Shown here one piece after another: positions 17,267 to 25,698 of a stretch of DNA of 64,000 bases. Numbering within the stretch: the stretch's first letter is position 1; every line of letters starts with the position of its first letter. This DNA is from Clostridia bacterium (lineage in GTDB: Bacteria > Bacillota > Clostridia > Oscillospirales > RGIG577): contig JAFWDJ010000012.1 in the NCBI GenBank assembly GCA_017513095.1, positions 62,001 to 126,000 of the forward strand, read 5' to 3'. Made by a program: the position numbers and the translations under genes. A model generated the notes under the pieces. That model ran no database searches. It saw only the letters and a list, made by a program, of their open reading frames with translations, and was not told the origin of the DNA.

Positions 17267-17425
17267 TCGCATAAATTATGGAAATACTGTATACTTCATA
17301 TTGTGGATTTCATTAATTTAACAGCGAATTGTCAAAATATGAAAAAATGTAGTTTTCAAGCAACGGAGGTGAAAGACAAAACGGCAGGAACAATAGAATA
17401 ATAAAAAAATCAAAGGAGGATTCAA

Positions 17426-20400
17426 ATGAAAAAAACAATGAAAAAAGCAGTTGTATGGCTGCTGATACTCGGCGTGCTGATATTCAGCGTCCCGGCATTC
17501 GCGGCGGGGGAAGCCGCGGGCGGCGATGCGGGATATGATGAGGATTTACTATATCAAGAATCTAATCAAGAAATAAAAGGAGCTATTATTCAAGAGATCG
17601 ATGAAACTCCATATGATGTAGATACAGGAGAAAGCTATGTGGAGTGGGTTGATACCGATAGCTATATGATGATAGAAAGCCGTATCAGCTTTGATTCACT
17701 GCTGGAAATGATGCCCCAAAAGCTAAAAGTACATATGGGAGGTAGCGAAACGGCGACCGAAGTATCGGTTTTGTGGCAGTCAAAACAGAACTATGAAGAC
17801 TCAAATGAAGCATACTATGAGTTTTATCCCGTTTTATCAGAGGAAACATGTATTGACGACCATATTCTGCCGCATATTATAGTTGAAATTAAAGATGAAC
17901 ATGAATATGAACAGGCGGATGAGGTAGCACAATTACAGGAAACTGTCACCTCTGAGATGATTACCTCGAGAATAAATGAGCTTGTTTCAAAGTTAAACGG
18001 AAAATATTTTAGTACGAAAGGCCCTAACACTGGCTGCAAAAGTTGGGTAAGTGGACACGGTTGCAGCTATTGTCTTAATTCTAACGTTATTTCCTGCAGT
18101 TGGTTTAAGGATATGTTTGGTTTTTCAAGCTTGAAAGTGGATCAATTCCCCACCCACTATTACTCAGATGGTGAAGGGACTCGCGCAGGATACTCTTGTT
18201 ATGGATTCGCAAATTTTGCTGAGTGGTATATTTTTAGAACTTCAGCCACTTCAAATGTACGATCCACAAAAATAGGAACTTATGCTTTAACAAAAGCAAA
18301 TTTAAGCGCGTATGCAAAAGAAGGAGATATATTAAGATTTTTAAATGATGGTCATTCGGCTATTTTTATTAGTGCAAACAGCAGTAATTTTACTGTTTTA
18401 GACTGTAATTCCAGCGGAACATATAACTGCAAAGTGCAAAAGCGTACTTTTTCATATAATTCCTCAGACAAATTTACCGTATCAAGGGCGCAGAATTATC
18501 CGACAGACAACACTTCCACGTTAAAGATATCGCCCGGGTCGTTCCCCGAAGGAACGTATAATACGATGGATTCGTATAACCTTACCGGCACGGTAACGTC
18601 GAATTATACGATAAACTATTTTAAAGGCAGAATAATAAACTTTGCCACCGGCAAAGAGGTTATGGAATACCACTACAACCCCAATTCGACAAAGGTATAT
18701 ATTGCGGATTCGGCGGTAAACCAAAACCTTAAATTCGGCAATCTGAGCAACGGAATATATTACTTATGCTATTATGCAGAGGATACGAGCGGCGCAGAAT
18801 ATTCGTGGGACAGCAAATCAACACCGTTCGGAAAAGGAAAAGCAACGATAACGTGGAATGCAAACGGCGGCAACGCATCTTCCGCAAGCACAACAAAGCT
18901 GTATTGTGATAAAATAGGCACATTGCCTACGGCGACAAGATCGGGCTACAGCTTCGACGGTTGGTACACGGCGGCGAGCGGCGGCACGAAGATAACGACA
19001 AGCACTCTTGTTACGGGAGCGGCAACGTATTATGCTCATTGGACATCTGTTTCGTACACGGTAAAATACAATCAAAACGTTGACAACGGCAAAATAATGG
19101 ACATAGCCGATCAGACTAAAACAAAGGATCAGGATCTGAAGCTGAGCACAGTCGTGCCTGCAAGGAACGGTTATACTTTTGCGGGATGGGCGACCTCGGC
19201 AGGCGGCAGCGTGACATACAAGCCGGGCGATACATATAAAAACAATGCAGACGTTACGCTTTACGCAGTATGGACGAAGAATGCAAAATCACCCGAGAAG
19301 GTGACGTATAACGGACATACGTATCAGATATTCGATTTCACTGCGGAAGGCAGTTGGAAGACGTGGGATGAAGCGAAAGCATACTGCGAAGCGCAGGGCG
19401 GACATCTGGCGGCTATAACGACGAGCGAAGAAGACCTGTTTCTGTACGACTATATAAAGAAGAGCGGATACAACAGCGTTTACTTCGGTCTGACCAATAC
19501 GAGCGGAAGTTGGAAATGGGTAACCGGCGAAGCCTTTTCATATTGTGATTGGGCGACAGGGCAGCCTTCCGGAGGAACGGAGCATTACGGCACGTATTGG
19601 TGGTCTCTTGGGGGCAAGTGGAACGACGCCGACGGAAAAACCAACAAGAACGTACTGGCCTACCTCTGTGAATGGGACACGGCTGAATATACCAACAACA
19701 TTCATCTTTGGGCAAGCGGATTTAAGAATCAAGAGGGCAACAGCAACGATAAGAGCGCGCTTGACATCGGCACGACCGCCTTTACGAAATCCTATCAGGA
19801 CAAGTATGTGCTGACGGCTTCGTACAATAAAACGGAAATCCCGAACGGGTATTATCTTGATACCACGAGATGGGGAAGCAGACAATATACGGGCGACTCG
19901 TCGTGGAAATGGTACGAAATGGGCAAGGACGAGGTGACGCAGCCCGCACAGGGCGCGTGGATAGAGTACGACTGCCATCCGTATGAGTACAGCATAACGT
20001 ACAACTTAAACGGCGGAACGAACAACGCCGAGAATCCCGCGAAGTATACGGTGCTCTACGGAGTATCGTTTAAGGACCCGTCAAGAGACGGCTATAGCTT
20101 TACGGGATGGACGGACGGCAGCGGCAAAAAGATAACGGGCATAAACGAGGGTCAGAACGCATCGTTTGCTTCTGCGGAAGACATGATATCCAAACTGAAA
20201 ACGCGGACAACGGGCAACGTGACGGTAACGGCGAACTGGGAAAAGAATTCGACCGTTGAGCCCGTGCCGATCACGATAACGTCCATCAAATGCGAAAACG
20301 GCGCGGTCGTGCTCGCATGGCAGCCGCAAAGCGGCGTCGACGGCTACCGCGTGCATAAGAAGACCGGCTCCGGCAAGTGGACTACGCTCGTTGCGTCGAC

Positions 20401-21382
20401 CACGGCGACGACTTACACCGATACGGCAGTGACCGAGGGCACGACGTACACGTATACCGTGCGCTCGTTCGTCGGCAGCGAATACAGCACGGGTTACAAC
20501 GACACGGCGAAGTCGATAAAGGTAACGTCGGGCACGGCGGCCGAGCCGTCCCCCGTTGCGATAACGTCCATCAAGTGCGTAAACGGCGCGGTCGTACTTG
20601 CATGGCAGCCGCAAAGCGGCGTTGACGGCTACCGCGTGCATAAAAAGACCGGCTCCGGCAAGTGGACTACGCTCGTTGCGTCGACTACCGCAGCGACTTA
20701 CACCGATACGGCAGTGACCGAGGGCACGACGTACACGTATACCGTCCGTTCGTTCGTCGGCAGCGAATACAGCACGGGCTACAACGACACCGCGAAGTCA
20801 ATAAAAGTCACCGGAGCGGCCGTTGAGCCGTCCCCCGTTGCGATAACGTCCATTAAATGCGTAAACGGCGCGGTCGTGCTCGCATGGCAGCCGCAAAGCG
20901 GCGTCGACGGCTATCGCGTACATAAAAAGACGGGCAGCGGCAAGTGGACTACGCTTGTTGCTTCCACTACGGCGACGGCTTATACCGATACGGCAGTGAC
21001 CGAGGGCACGACTTACACTTATACCGTGCGCTCGTTCGTCGGCAGCGAATACAGCACCGGCTACAACGATACCGCGAAGTCGATAAAGGTAACGTCGGGC
21101 ACATCTTCGGAGCCTCCGGCGGTAACGATAAGCTCGATACAGTCGACCGGCGGCATGGTGGTGCTTTCGTGGAACGCCGCTCCCGGCGTTGACGGCTACC
21201 GCGTATACCGCAAGACCGGCTCCGGAAAGTGGACGACGGTCTGCGCGTCGACGACGGACACGATGTTCATCGATACGAATGTAACGGCGGGCACGACGTA
21301 TACGTATACGCTGCGTTCGTTCATAGGCAGCACGTACAGCTCGGGCTACAATGACACGGCGAAATCGATAAAGGCGAAGTGA
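17426..21382 (+). CDS. Large secreted modular protein: cysteine-peptidase-like, InlB-type, C-type-lectin and FnIII-type modules
   Basis: 1318 residues with a signal peptide (KKAVVWLLILGVLIFSV, cleavage near 27). Modules in order: an acidic region (28-190); a papain-fold-like segment (about 195-360) with YSCYGFANF (Cys near 256), GDILRFLNDGHSAIF (His) and FTVLDCN, resembling CHAP/NlpC-P60 peptidoglycan amidases; InlB B-repeat-type domains (about 470-620) with GYSFDGWYT and GYTFAGWAT; a C-type-lectin-like domain (625-750) with WDEAKAYCEAQGGHLAAIT and final LCEWD; another InlB-like part (850-940); and four fibronectin-type repeats of about 95 residues (946-1318). No LPxTG or SLH anchor. DNA up to about 18520 is visibly AT-richer than the rest, suggesting a mosaic origin. 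Adhesion or wall/mucus binding is inferred; peptidase activity is unproven. Start follows AAAGGAGGA. Confidence 0.85.
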   Translation: MKKTMKKAVVWLLILGVLIFSVPAFAAGEAAGGDAGYDEDLLYQESNQEIKGAIIQEIDETPYDVDTGESYVEWVDTDSYMMIESRISFDSLLEMMPQKLKVHMGGSETATEVSVLWQSKQNYEDSNEAYYEFYPVLSEETCIDDHILPHIIVEIKDEHEYEQADEVAQLQETVTSEMITSRINELVSKLNGKYFSTKGPNTGCKSWVSGHGCSYCLNSNVISCSWFKDMFGFSSLKVDQFPTHYYSDGEGTRAGYSCYGFANFAEWYIFRTSATSNVRSTKIGTYALTKANLSAYAKEGDILRFLNDGHSAIFISANSSNFTVLDCNSSGTYNCKVQKRTFSYNSSDKFTVSRAQNYPTDNTSTLKISPGSFPEGTYNTMDSYNLTGTVTSNYTINYFKGRIINFATGKEVMEYHYNPNSTKVYIADSAVNQNLKFGNLSNGIYYLCYYAEDTSGAEYSWDSKSTPFGKGKATITWNANGGNASSASTTKLYCDKIGTLPTATRSGYSFDGWYTAASGGTKITTSTLVTGAATYYAHWTSVSYTVKYNQNVDNGKIMDIADQTKTKDQDLKLSTVVPARNGYTFAGWATSAGGSVTYKPGDTYKNNADVTLYAVWTKNAKSPEKVTYNGHTYQIFDFTAEGSWKTWDEAKAYCEAQGGHLAAITTSEEDLFLYDYIKKSGYNSVYFGLTNTSGSWKWVTGEAFSYCDWATGQPSGGTEHYGTYWWSLGGKWNDADGKTNKNVLAYLCEWDTAEYTNNIHLWASGFKNQEGNSNDKSALDIGTTAFTKSYQDKYVLTASYNKTEIPNGYYLDTTRWGSRQYTGDSSWKWYEMGKDEVTQPAQGAWIEYDCHPYEYSITYNLNGGTNNAENPAKYTVLYGVSFKDPSRDGYSFTGWTDGSGKKITGINEGQNASFASAEDMISKLKTRTTGNVTVTANWEKNSTVEPVPITITSIKCENGAVVLAWQPQSGVDGYRVHKKTGSGKWTTLVASTTATTYTDTAVTEGTTYTYTVRSFVGSEYSTGYNDTAKSIKVTSGTAAEPSPVAITSIKCVNGAVVLAWQPQSGVDGYRVHKKTGSGKWTTLVASTTAATYTDTAVTEGTTYTYTVRSFVGSEYSTGYNDTAKSIKVTGAAVEPSPVAITSIKCVNGAVVLAWQPQSGVDGYRVHKKTGSGKWTTLVASTTATAYTDTAVTEGTTYTYTVRSFVGSEYSTGYNDTAKSIKVTSGTSSEPPAVTISSIQSTGGMVVLSWNAAPGVDGYRVYRKTGSGKWTTVCASTTDTMFIDTNVTAGTTYTYTLRSFIGSTYSSGYNDTAKSIKAK
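20276..21379 (+). repeat. Four tandem fibronectin-type coding repeats (~285 bp)
   Basis: Equivalent points occur at 20276, 20561, 20843 and 21128, a period of 285, 282 and 285 bases (94-95 codons). Units 1-3 are nearly identical in DNA (shared SGVDGYRVHKKTGSGKWTT); unit 4 is clearly diverged. Such near-identity points to recent duplication or gene conversion and makes unit number prone to change or assembly error. Confidence 0.9.
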
Positions 21383-21401
21383 TTCCCCAAAAAAGCAAAA
21401 T

Positions 21402-21435
21402 AAAAAACCGAGGCGGTATTCCGCCTCGGTTTTTG
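21402..21435. terminator. Terminator between the modular protein and the second iron alcohol dehydrogenase
   Basis: AAAAAACCGAGGCGG with its complement around TATT; T/A runs on both sides make it usable from both convergent genes. Confidence 0.92.
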
Positions 21436-21446
21436 CGTATCATATC

Positions 21447-22616
21447 TTACTTATACGAATCCTTAAGAATCTGTATCCTCTGCTCCTTACTTATCTTCGC
21501 AGGGTCGGCGTTCAGGGTATAGATGTTCGTCTTGAACGCGTTGTCAACGTATTCCTCGAAGCGGTCGGGCGTGATGCCGTAGTCGCTCATCTTTAAATCT
21601 GCGACACCGCAGTCCTCGATGAGCTTCGCGAGCGCGTCAACAAAGTCCATAGCCTTCGACGCATCTTTTACGCCCATGGCCTTTGCCATGTTTATCATCT
21701 TTTCGTCGCACGCGCCGAGGTCTGCAAGAAGCTTGTAATAAGCCACGCTCATCATGATAAGGCCCGCGCCGTGCGGCAGATCGGGGTGATATGCGCTTAA
21801 CGCGTGCTCAAGGCCGTGGTTTCCGGCAAGCAGTGTGAGCGCCTCAACTATGCCGGCAAGCGTGGAGCCTAAGGCAACATCCTCGCGCGCCTGCGCGTCG
21901 GAGCCGTCCTTAACGGCTGCGGCAAGGCCCTTTGCGATATGCTCTATTGATTTGAGCGAATAAATCTGGCTGTTGAAGTTCGAGTACGTGCTGATATACC
22001 CTTCGGTCGCGTGGAAAAGCGCGTCGAAGCCCTGATAAGCCGTGAGCTTCGGCGGAACGCTCATCATAAGGTCGGGGTCTACTATCGCGATGGTGGGGTA
22101 GGTGTCCTCGTTGCCCATGCCTATCTTTTCATTCTTCTCGTTCGTGGCAACGCCCCACTGGTCTGCCTCGGTGCCCGTGCCCGCGGTCGTGGGGATGGCG
22201 ATTATCGGAAGCGCCTTGTTCTTCGCCATAGTGCGCTTGCCCGTGCCGCCTATCGCGTAATCCCAGAGGCTGCCCTCATTCGTCGCAAGCAGCGCGATGA
22301 GCTTCGCGGTGTCTATCGAGCTGCCGCCGCCAAGGCCCACAACGACGTCGCAGCCGTTCTCGCGTGCGAAGCGCGCGCCCTCTTCGATATCGACGGAGCG
22401 CGGATTCGTCTTTACCTTGTCGTAGATGACGTGCGCGATGCCCGCGCGGTCGAGCTGCTCCTCAACGCGCGCAAGATAGCCGTTCACGCGCACCGACTTG
22501 CCCGAGGAAATTACGATAAGCGCCTTTTTTCCGGGAAGGCCGCGTTTGTGCATGTCGTTTAGCGCGCCTCTGCCGAAAAATATCTTGGTAGGAACGAAAA
22601 ATTTAAACTTCACCAT
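21447..22616 (-). CDS. Iron-containing alcohol dehydrogenase (second copy, divergent)
   Basis: A 389-residue group III alcohol dehydrogenase with GGGSSIDTAK near 98, TTAGTGTEAD near 143, DALFHATEGY near 198 and NHGLEHALSA...PHGAGL providing the Fe(II) histidines near 267-282. It differs strongly from the copy at 15595, so the two are not a recent duplication and probably act on different substrates; this one resembles butanol-dehydrogenase-type members. Start follows AAAGGAGTGTTCAA. It stands alone between the modular protein and the ImmA gene. Confidence 0.95.
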   Translation of the reverse strand: MVKFKFFVPTKIFFGRGALNDMHKRGLPGKKALIVISSGKSVRVNGYLARVEEQLDRAGIAHVIYDKVKTNPRSVDIEEGARFARENGCDVVVGLGGGSSIDTAKLIALLATNEGSLWDYAIGGTGKRTMAKNKALPIIAIPTTAGTGTEADQWGVATNEKNEKIGMGNEDTYPTIAIVDPDLMMSVPPKLTAYQGFDALFHATEGYISTYSNFNSQIYSLKSIEHIAKGLAAAVKDGSDAQAREDVALGSTLAGIVEALTLLAGNHGLEHALSAYHPDLPHGAGLIMMSVAYYKLLADLGACDEKMINMAKAMGVKDASKAMDFVDALAKLIEDCGVADLKMSDYGITPDRFEEYVDNAFKTNIYTLNADPAKISKEQRIQILKDSYK

Positions 22617-22701
22617 ATTTGAACACTCCTTTTATCTTTACTTTTTTTGTATATTATATAAGAAAAAACGGCGTAAATCAAGCATTATCGAAAAAGACGC
22701 G

Positions 22702-23211
22702 CTATTTTCCCCAAAAGCGGCTGTTTACGTTCTGCGGGAGCGTGAGCGCATACCCGCGCTGAATCATCGAATAGAGCTTGAACGCCACGAGATCGGGCGC
22801 GTAGGAGAGCGTGCGGCACATAGAGAAGTAGTCCATGCCGCCGTCCGCGAGCGAAAGCACGTCGGAATCGGAGATAAGCAGCTCCGCCGCGAAAAGATTT
22901 GCCTGATACTCGGGCTTCGACGACGTATCGTAAAGCGAAAAGTCGCGCATGACCGACGAGGCGGCCAGCTCGCGGTGAAGGCGGTCGTGCCCCAGCTCGT
23001 GCGCGCAGACAGCGCGCTTGTCGCGCTCGTTTAAGTTCGCGTTTATCACGATGAAGCGGCGGCGGTTCATCACGCAGTAAAAGCCCTTTAAATTCTTGAA
23101 GTCCGCGCGCTCGCGCACGTCGACCCCGAGCGCCTCGCATATAAGGAACGGGTCGTCCGTCTTATATTTTTCCCGAAGCCTGTGCGCCTCGCTGACAATA
23201 TATTCTCTCAT
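22702..23211 (-). CDS. ImmA/IrrE family metallo-endopeptidase
   Basis: A 169-residue zinc peptidase of the ImmA/IrrE (DUF955) family. The catalytic HELGH lies near residue 91 within AVCAHELGHDRLHRE, and the third-ligand helix EYQANLFAAELL near 125 is intact. Relatives cleave an XRE-family repressor made by the adjacent gene: ImmA cleaves ImmR in ICEBs1, IrrE/PprI cleaves DdrO in Deinococcus after DNA damage. Here it is the second gene after an XRE regulator (27-base gap), and the pair faces dinB. That context suggests control of translesion synthesis; the target is inferred. No other integrative-element genes are near. Confidence 0.92.
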   Translation of the reverse strand: MREYIVSEAHRLREKYKTDDPFLICEALGVDVRERADFKNLKGFYCVMNRRRFIVINANLNERDKRAVCAHELGHDRLHRELAASSVMRDFSLYDTSSKPEYQANLFAAELLISDSDVLSLADGGMDYFSMCRTLSYAPDLVAFKLYSMIQRGYALTLPQNVNSRFWGK

Positions 23212-23238
23212 AAGGGCAATGCATCTCCTTCGGGCAGA

Positions 23239-23640
23239 TTATTCGGACTTTTGGGGTGCGTCGCTTTTCGCCCGGCGGTTCGCTTCGAAATATATCTGCA
23301 TTATCGCCCGAAGGAACGCCTCGCGGTCCTCCGCGTCGAGGTCGCCGCCCGCAAAAAGCGCGCTCGTCTGCGCGATTATGCTTTTCGCCCGCGCCGCGCC
23401 CCTGCCGCCGTGCGCCTCGGCCGCTTCGACCACGAATTCCTCCTCGACGGAAAAAAGCTCGGACGGCTTACAGCCCAAAACGAAGCAGAGCTTCGTGACC
23501 ACGGCCTGATTTTTCGGATAGGAGCGTCCCATCTCATAATTCTGCAGCGTGCGCGTCGTTACGCCTACGCGCGCGGCAAGCTCGCTCTGCGTGATACTTT
23601 GGGAGTCACGAAGTTCCCTTAATTTGTCCTTGAATGCCAT
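23239..23640 (-). CDS. XRE-family repressor paired with ImmA-type peptidase
   Basis: A 133-residue regulator: N-terminal HTH (KLRELRDSQSITQSELAARVGVTTRTLQNYEMGRSYPK, about 5-45), then a C-terminal region (60-133) that could hold the dimerisation and cleavage site. The start at 23640 follows GAGGAGG; an in-frame ATG at 23730 would lie among the operators and is rejected. The leader and the divergent dinB promoter contain ACGAAA/TTTCGT palindromes, which I infer to be its binding sites, so it should repress both itself and dinB until cleaved by the peptidase encoded next. Confidence 0.9.
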   Translation of the reverse strand: MAFKDKLRELRDSQSITQSELAARVGVTTRTLQNYEMGRSYPKNQAVVTKLCFVLGCKPSELFSVEEEFVVEAAEAHGGRGAARAKSIIAQTSALFAGGDLDAEDREAFLRAIMQIYFEANRRAKSDAPQKSE

Positions 23641-23663
23641 TGCTGCGGCCTCCTCGTTAAAAA

Positions 23664-23681
23664 TACGAAATATTTTTCGTA
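23664..23681. promoter_or_regulatory. Operator candidate 1 (XRE/dinB intergenic region)
   Basis: Perfect palindrome TACGAAATATTTTTCGTA (7-base arms, 4-base centre), just upstream of the plus-strand -35 box and in the leader of the XRE gene. Confidence 0.65.
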
Positions 23682-23690
23682 AAAATGTCA

Positions 23691-23718
23691 TTGACAAACG
23701 AAATATGATACGTATAAC
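23691..23718 (+). promoter_or_regulatory. Promoter of dinB with an internal half-operator
   Basis: Perfect TTGACA (23691-23696), 16-base spacer, TATAAC (23713-23718). The spacer holds ACGAAATATGATACGT (23698-23713), a degenerate copy of the flanking palindromes. Confidence 0.65.
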
Positions 23719-23727
23719 ATAAAAATA

Positions 23728-23745
23728 CACGAAACACTTTTCGTA
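23728..23745. promoter_or_regulatory. Operator candidate 2 (overlapping both transcription starts)
   Basis: CACGAAACACTTTTCGTA, with perfect 6-base arms ACGAAA/TTTCGT and the same spacing as candidate 1. It covers the predicted start points of both divergent promoters. Confidence 0.6.
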
Positions 23746-23748
23746 TAA

Positions 23749-23777
23749 ATTGTATTATTTATTTCGTATTTTGTCAA
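23749..23777 (-). promoter_or_regulatory. Promoter of the XRE-ImmA operon
   Basis: On the minus strand, perfect TTGACA and TACAAT with a 17-base spacer that contains a TACGAAATA half-site. It lies between operator 2 and the dinB ribosome site. Confidence 0.65.
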
Positions 23778-23789
23778 GGGGTGACGACG

Positions 23790-24986
23790 ATGGAACGCAT
23801 TATTCTGCACTGCGATCTCAATAATTTTTACGCCTCGGTAGAATGCCTGAAAAACCCCGCGCTCGCGGCCGTGCCGCTGGCCGTATGCGGCAGCCGCGAG
23901 GAAAGACGGGGCATTGTGCTTGCGAAGAACGAGAAGGCGAAGGCCTTCGGCGTAAAAACGGGCGAGGCCATATGGGAGGCGAAGAAGAAATGCCATGCGC
24001 TCGTCTGCGTGCCGCCCGATATGCGCTCATATATGTTCTGGTCGAAGCGCGTGAGGGGCATATACGACAATTACACCGACGTCGTGGAGCTGTTCGGCAT
24101 CGACGAATGCTGGCTCGATATGTCAGGCAGCGCGCATCTTTTCGGCGGCGGCGAGAGCGCGGCCCATATGATAAAAGAGGAGATAAAGGCGCGCACGGGA
24201 CTTACCGTGTCGTGCGGCGTGAGCTTCAACAAGATATTCGCAAAGCTTGGAAGCGACCTAAAAAAGCCCGACGCCGTAACGGTGCTTTCCGCGGACTCGT
24301 GGCGAGAACGTGTATATCCGCTGCCCGCGTCGGAGCTTATGGGCGTGGGGCGCTCGACGTACAGAAAGCTTTATTCGCGCGGGATATTCACGATAGGCGA
24401 CATAGCCGAAAGCAGCGAGGACTTTATGCACTATCTTCTCGGAAAGAACGGACTTTGGCTCATCCGCGCGGCGAGGGGGCTCGACGATTCGCCCGTCGTG
24501 AGGGGCGAATATATGCCCGAGCCGAAAAGCATAGGCCGCGGCGCGACGTATCCGCACGATATAATACGGCGCGAGGAGATAAGCACGCTTATTTTGAAGC
24601 TTTCGCACGAGGTCGCAAGAAAGCTTCGGGCGCACAGATTTTTCGCCGGCAGCATACAGCTTACGATAAAGCGAAGCGACCTTTCGCACCGCGAATACGG
24701 CGCGCCGCTGTCCTCGTTTACGCAGACGGCCTACGACATATGGCGGTGCGCGCTCGAGCTGTTTCTGTCGCGCCACGACGTGAGCGCGTTCCCCGTGCGC
24801 GCGCTTACGGTACGCGCGTGCGAGCTTCGCGGCGAACGCGAGCCGCGCCAGCTTTCGCTTTTCGAGGACGCGCGTGCCATGGAAAAGCGCGAGCGCGTCG
24901 AGCGCACGATGGATAAGATAAACGAAAAATACGGCAAACGGACGATCCAGGCGGCCTCGTGCCGGTTTGATCCGGTCAGGATATAA
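23790..24986 (+). CDS. dinB: DNA polymerase IV (Y-family translesion polymerase)
   Basis: A 398-residue Y-family polymerase that copies past damaged template bases, at the price of errors. The palm motif HCDLNNFYASVE gives the first metal-binding Asp at residue 9; the second acidic pair is in FGIDECWLDMSG near 107-108. The SCGVSFNKIFAKLGSDLKKP segment (about 135) and the C-terminal little-finger domain (235-350) are complete. I chose ATG 23790 because AAGGGGTGA lies six bases upstream; a GTG at 23781 overlaps that site. The palindrome-rich gap shared with the XRE-ImmA operon implies damage-inducible, LexA-independent control. No clamp-binding motif was assigned. Confidence 0.95.
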   Translation: MERIILHCDLNNFYASVECLKNPALAAVPLAVCGSREERRGIVLAKNEKAKAFGVKTGEAIWEAKKKCHALVCVPPDMRSYMFWSKRVRGIYDNYTDVVELFGIDECWLDMSGSAHLFGGGESAAHMIKEEIKARTGLTVSCGVSFNKIFAKLGSDLKKPDAVTVLSADSWRERVYPLPASELMGVGRSTYRKLYSRGIFTIGDIAESSEDFMHYLLGKNGLWLIRAARGLDDSPVVRGEYMPEPKSIGRGATYPHDIIRREEISTLILKLSHEVARKLRAHRFFAGSIQLTIKRSDLSHREYGAPLSSFTQTAYDIWRCALELFLSRHDVSAFPVRALTVRACELRGEREPRQLSLFEDARAMEKRERVERTMDKINEKYGKRTIQAASCRFDPVRI

Positions 24987-25054
24987 ACATCTTGGGAAAT
25001 TATTGCGACCTGACGCGTTCGGTGATAAAATTAAAAAATACGGAGGAAAACGGT

Positions 25055-25624
25055 ATGGAAAAGAAGACGTGCTGCTTCAGCGGGCACAGGCCGAAGGCCT
25101 TCCCGTGGAGATACAACGAAAAGGACCCGCAATGCGTCTGGCTGAAGGGGCGCATTGCAAAAGAGATAGAGCGGGCCGTATGCGACGGCTTTACCCGCTT
25201 TATCGTCGGCGGCGCCATGGGTGTTGATATGTGGAGCGCCGAGGCGGTGATAGAGTACAAAAAGAAGCATAAAAGAGACGATATAGAGCTTGTTTTAGCC
25301 ATACCCTTTCTTGATTACGCCGTGCATTTTACCGAGGACGATAAAAACCGCCTTATGAAGATAATCGACGCGTCGAGCGAGCGCGTGCTTACGTCTCCCG
25401 AGGACGATACGAGCCGCGTCACGCTCAAATATTATAAGCGAAACGAGTATATGGTCGACAATTCGCAGCGGCTCATAGCCGTTTACGAGCCGCGCGCCGG
25501 TATGAGAGGAGGTACGAAATATACCGTGGAATACGCCGAAAAGAAGGGCGCGGAGGTCGTCGTTATACCGTGGCGCACGGAATATGAGGCCGAAATGCGC
25601 GAAAAACATAATAAAAAAGTATGA
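25055..25624 (+). CDS. SLOG-family protein of the YpsA/DUF1273 type
   Basis: A 189-residue protein with the Rossmann-like SLOG pattern: KTCCFSGHRPKAFPW at the N-terminus, FIVGGAMGVDMWSAE near 48-62 and a C-terminal MRGGTKYTVEYAEKKG near 150. SLOG proteins are thought to sense or process nucleotide-derived ligands; YpsA of B. subtilis affects cell division and oxidative-stress resistance. The start at 25055 follows CGGAGGAAAAC; an in-frame ATG at 24992 is unsupported. It lies 68 bases after dinB in the same direction with no terminator between, so it may be cotranscribed and belong to the same stress regulon. Confidence 0.85.
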   Translation: MEKKTCCFSGHRPKAFPWRYNEKDPQCVWLKGRIAKEIERAVCDGFTRFIVGGAMGVDMWSAEAVIEYKKKHKRDDIELVLAIPFLDYAVHFTEDDKNRLMKIIDASSERVLTSPEDDTSRVTLKYYKRNEYMVDNSQRLIAVYEPRAGMRGGTKYTVEYAEKKGAEVVVIPWRTEYEAEMREKHNKKV

Positions 25625-25698
25625 TGCGCCGTAAGCTTTTTTACGTGCGGCGGGGATTAAAAAAACCGTAACTTTTTCGTATCGGAACGGTACTTTTT

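Noticed and set aside
20276-21379. Tandem repeats considered as CRISPR or satellite
   Set aside because: The 285-base units are in frame and encode fibronectin-like modules; no spacer-repeat pattern.
22702-23640. XRE-ImmA pair considered as the remnant of an ICE or prophage
   Set aside because: No integrase, excisionase, relaxase, phage gene or attachment repeats are visible on either side; the partner gene is dinB.
23843-24916. 357-codon frame inside dinB on the same strand
   Set aside because: Extremely Arg-rich shadow; the dinB frame carries all polymerase motifs.
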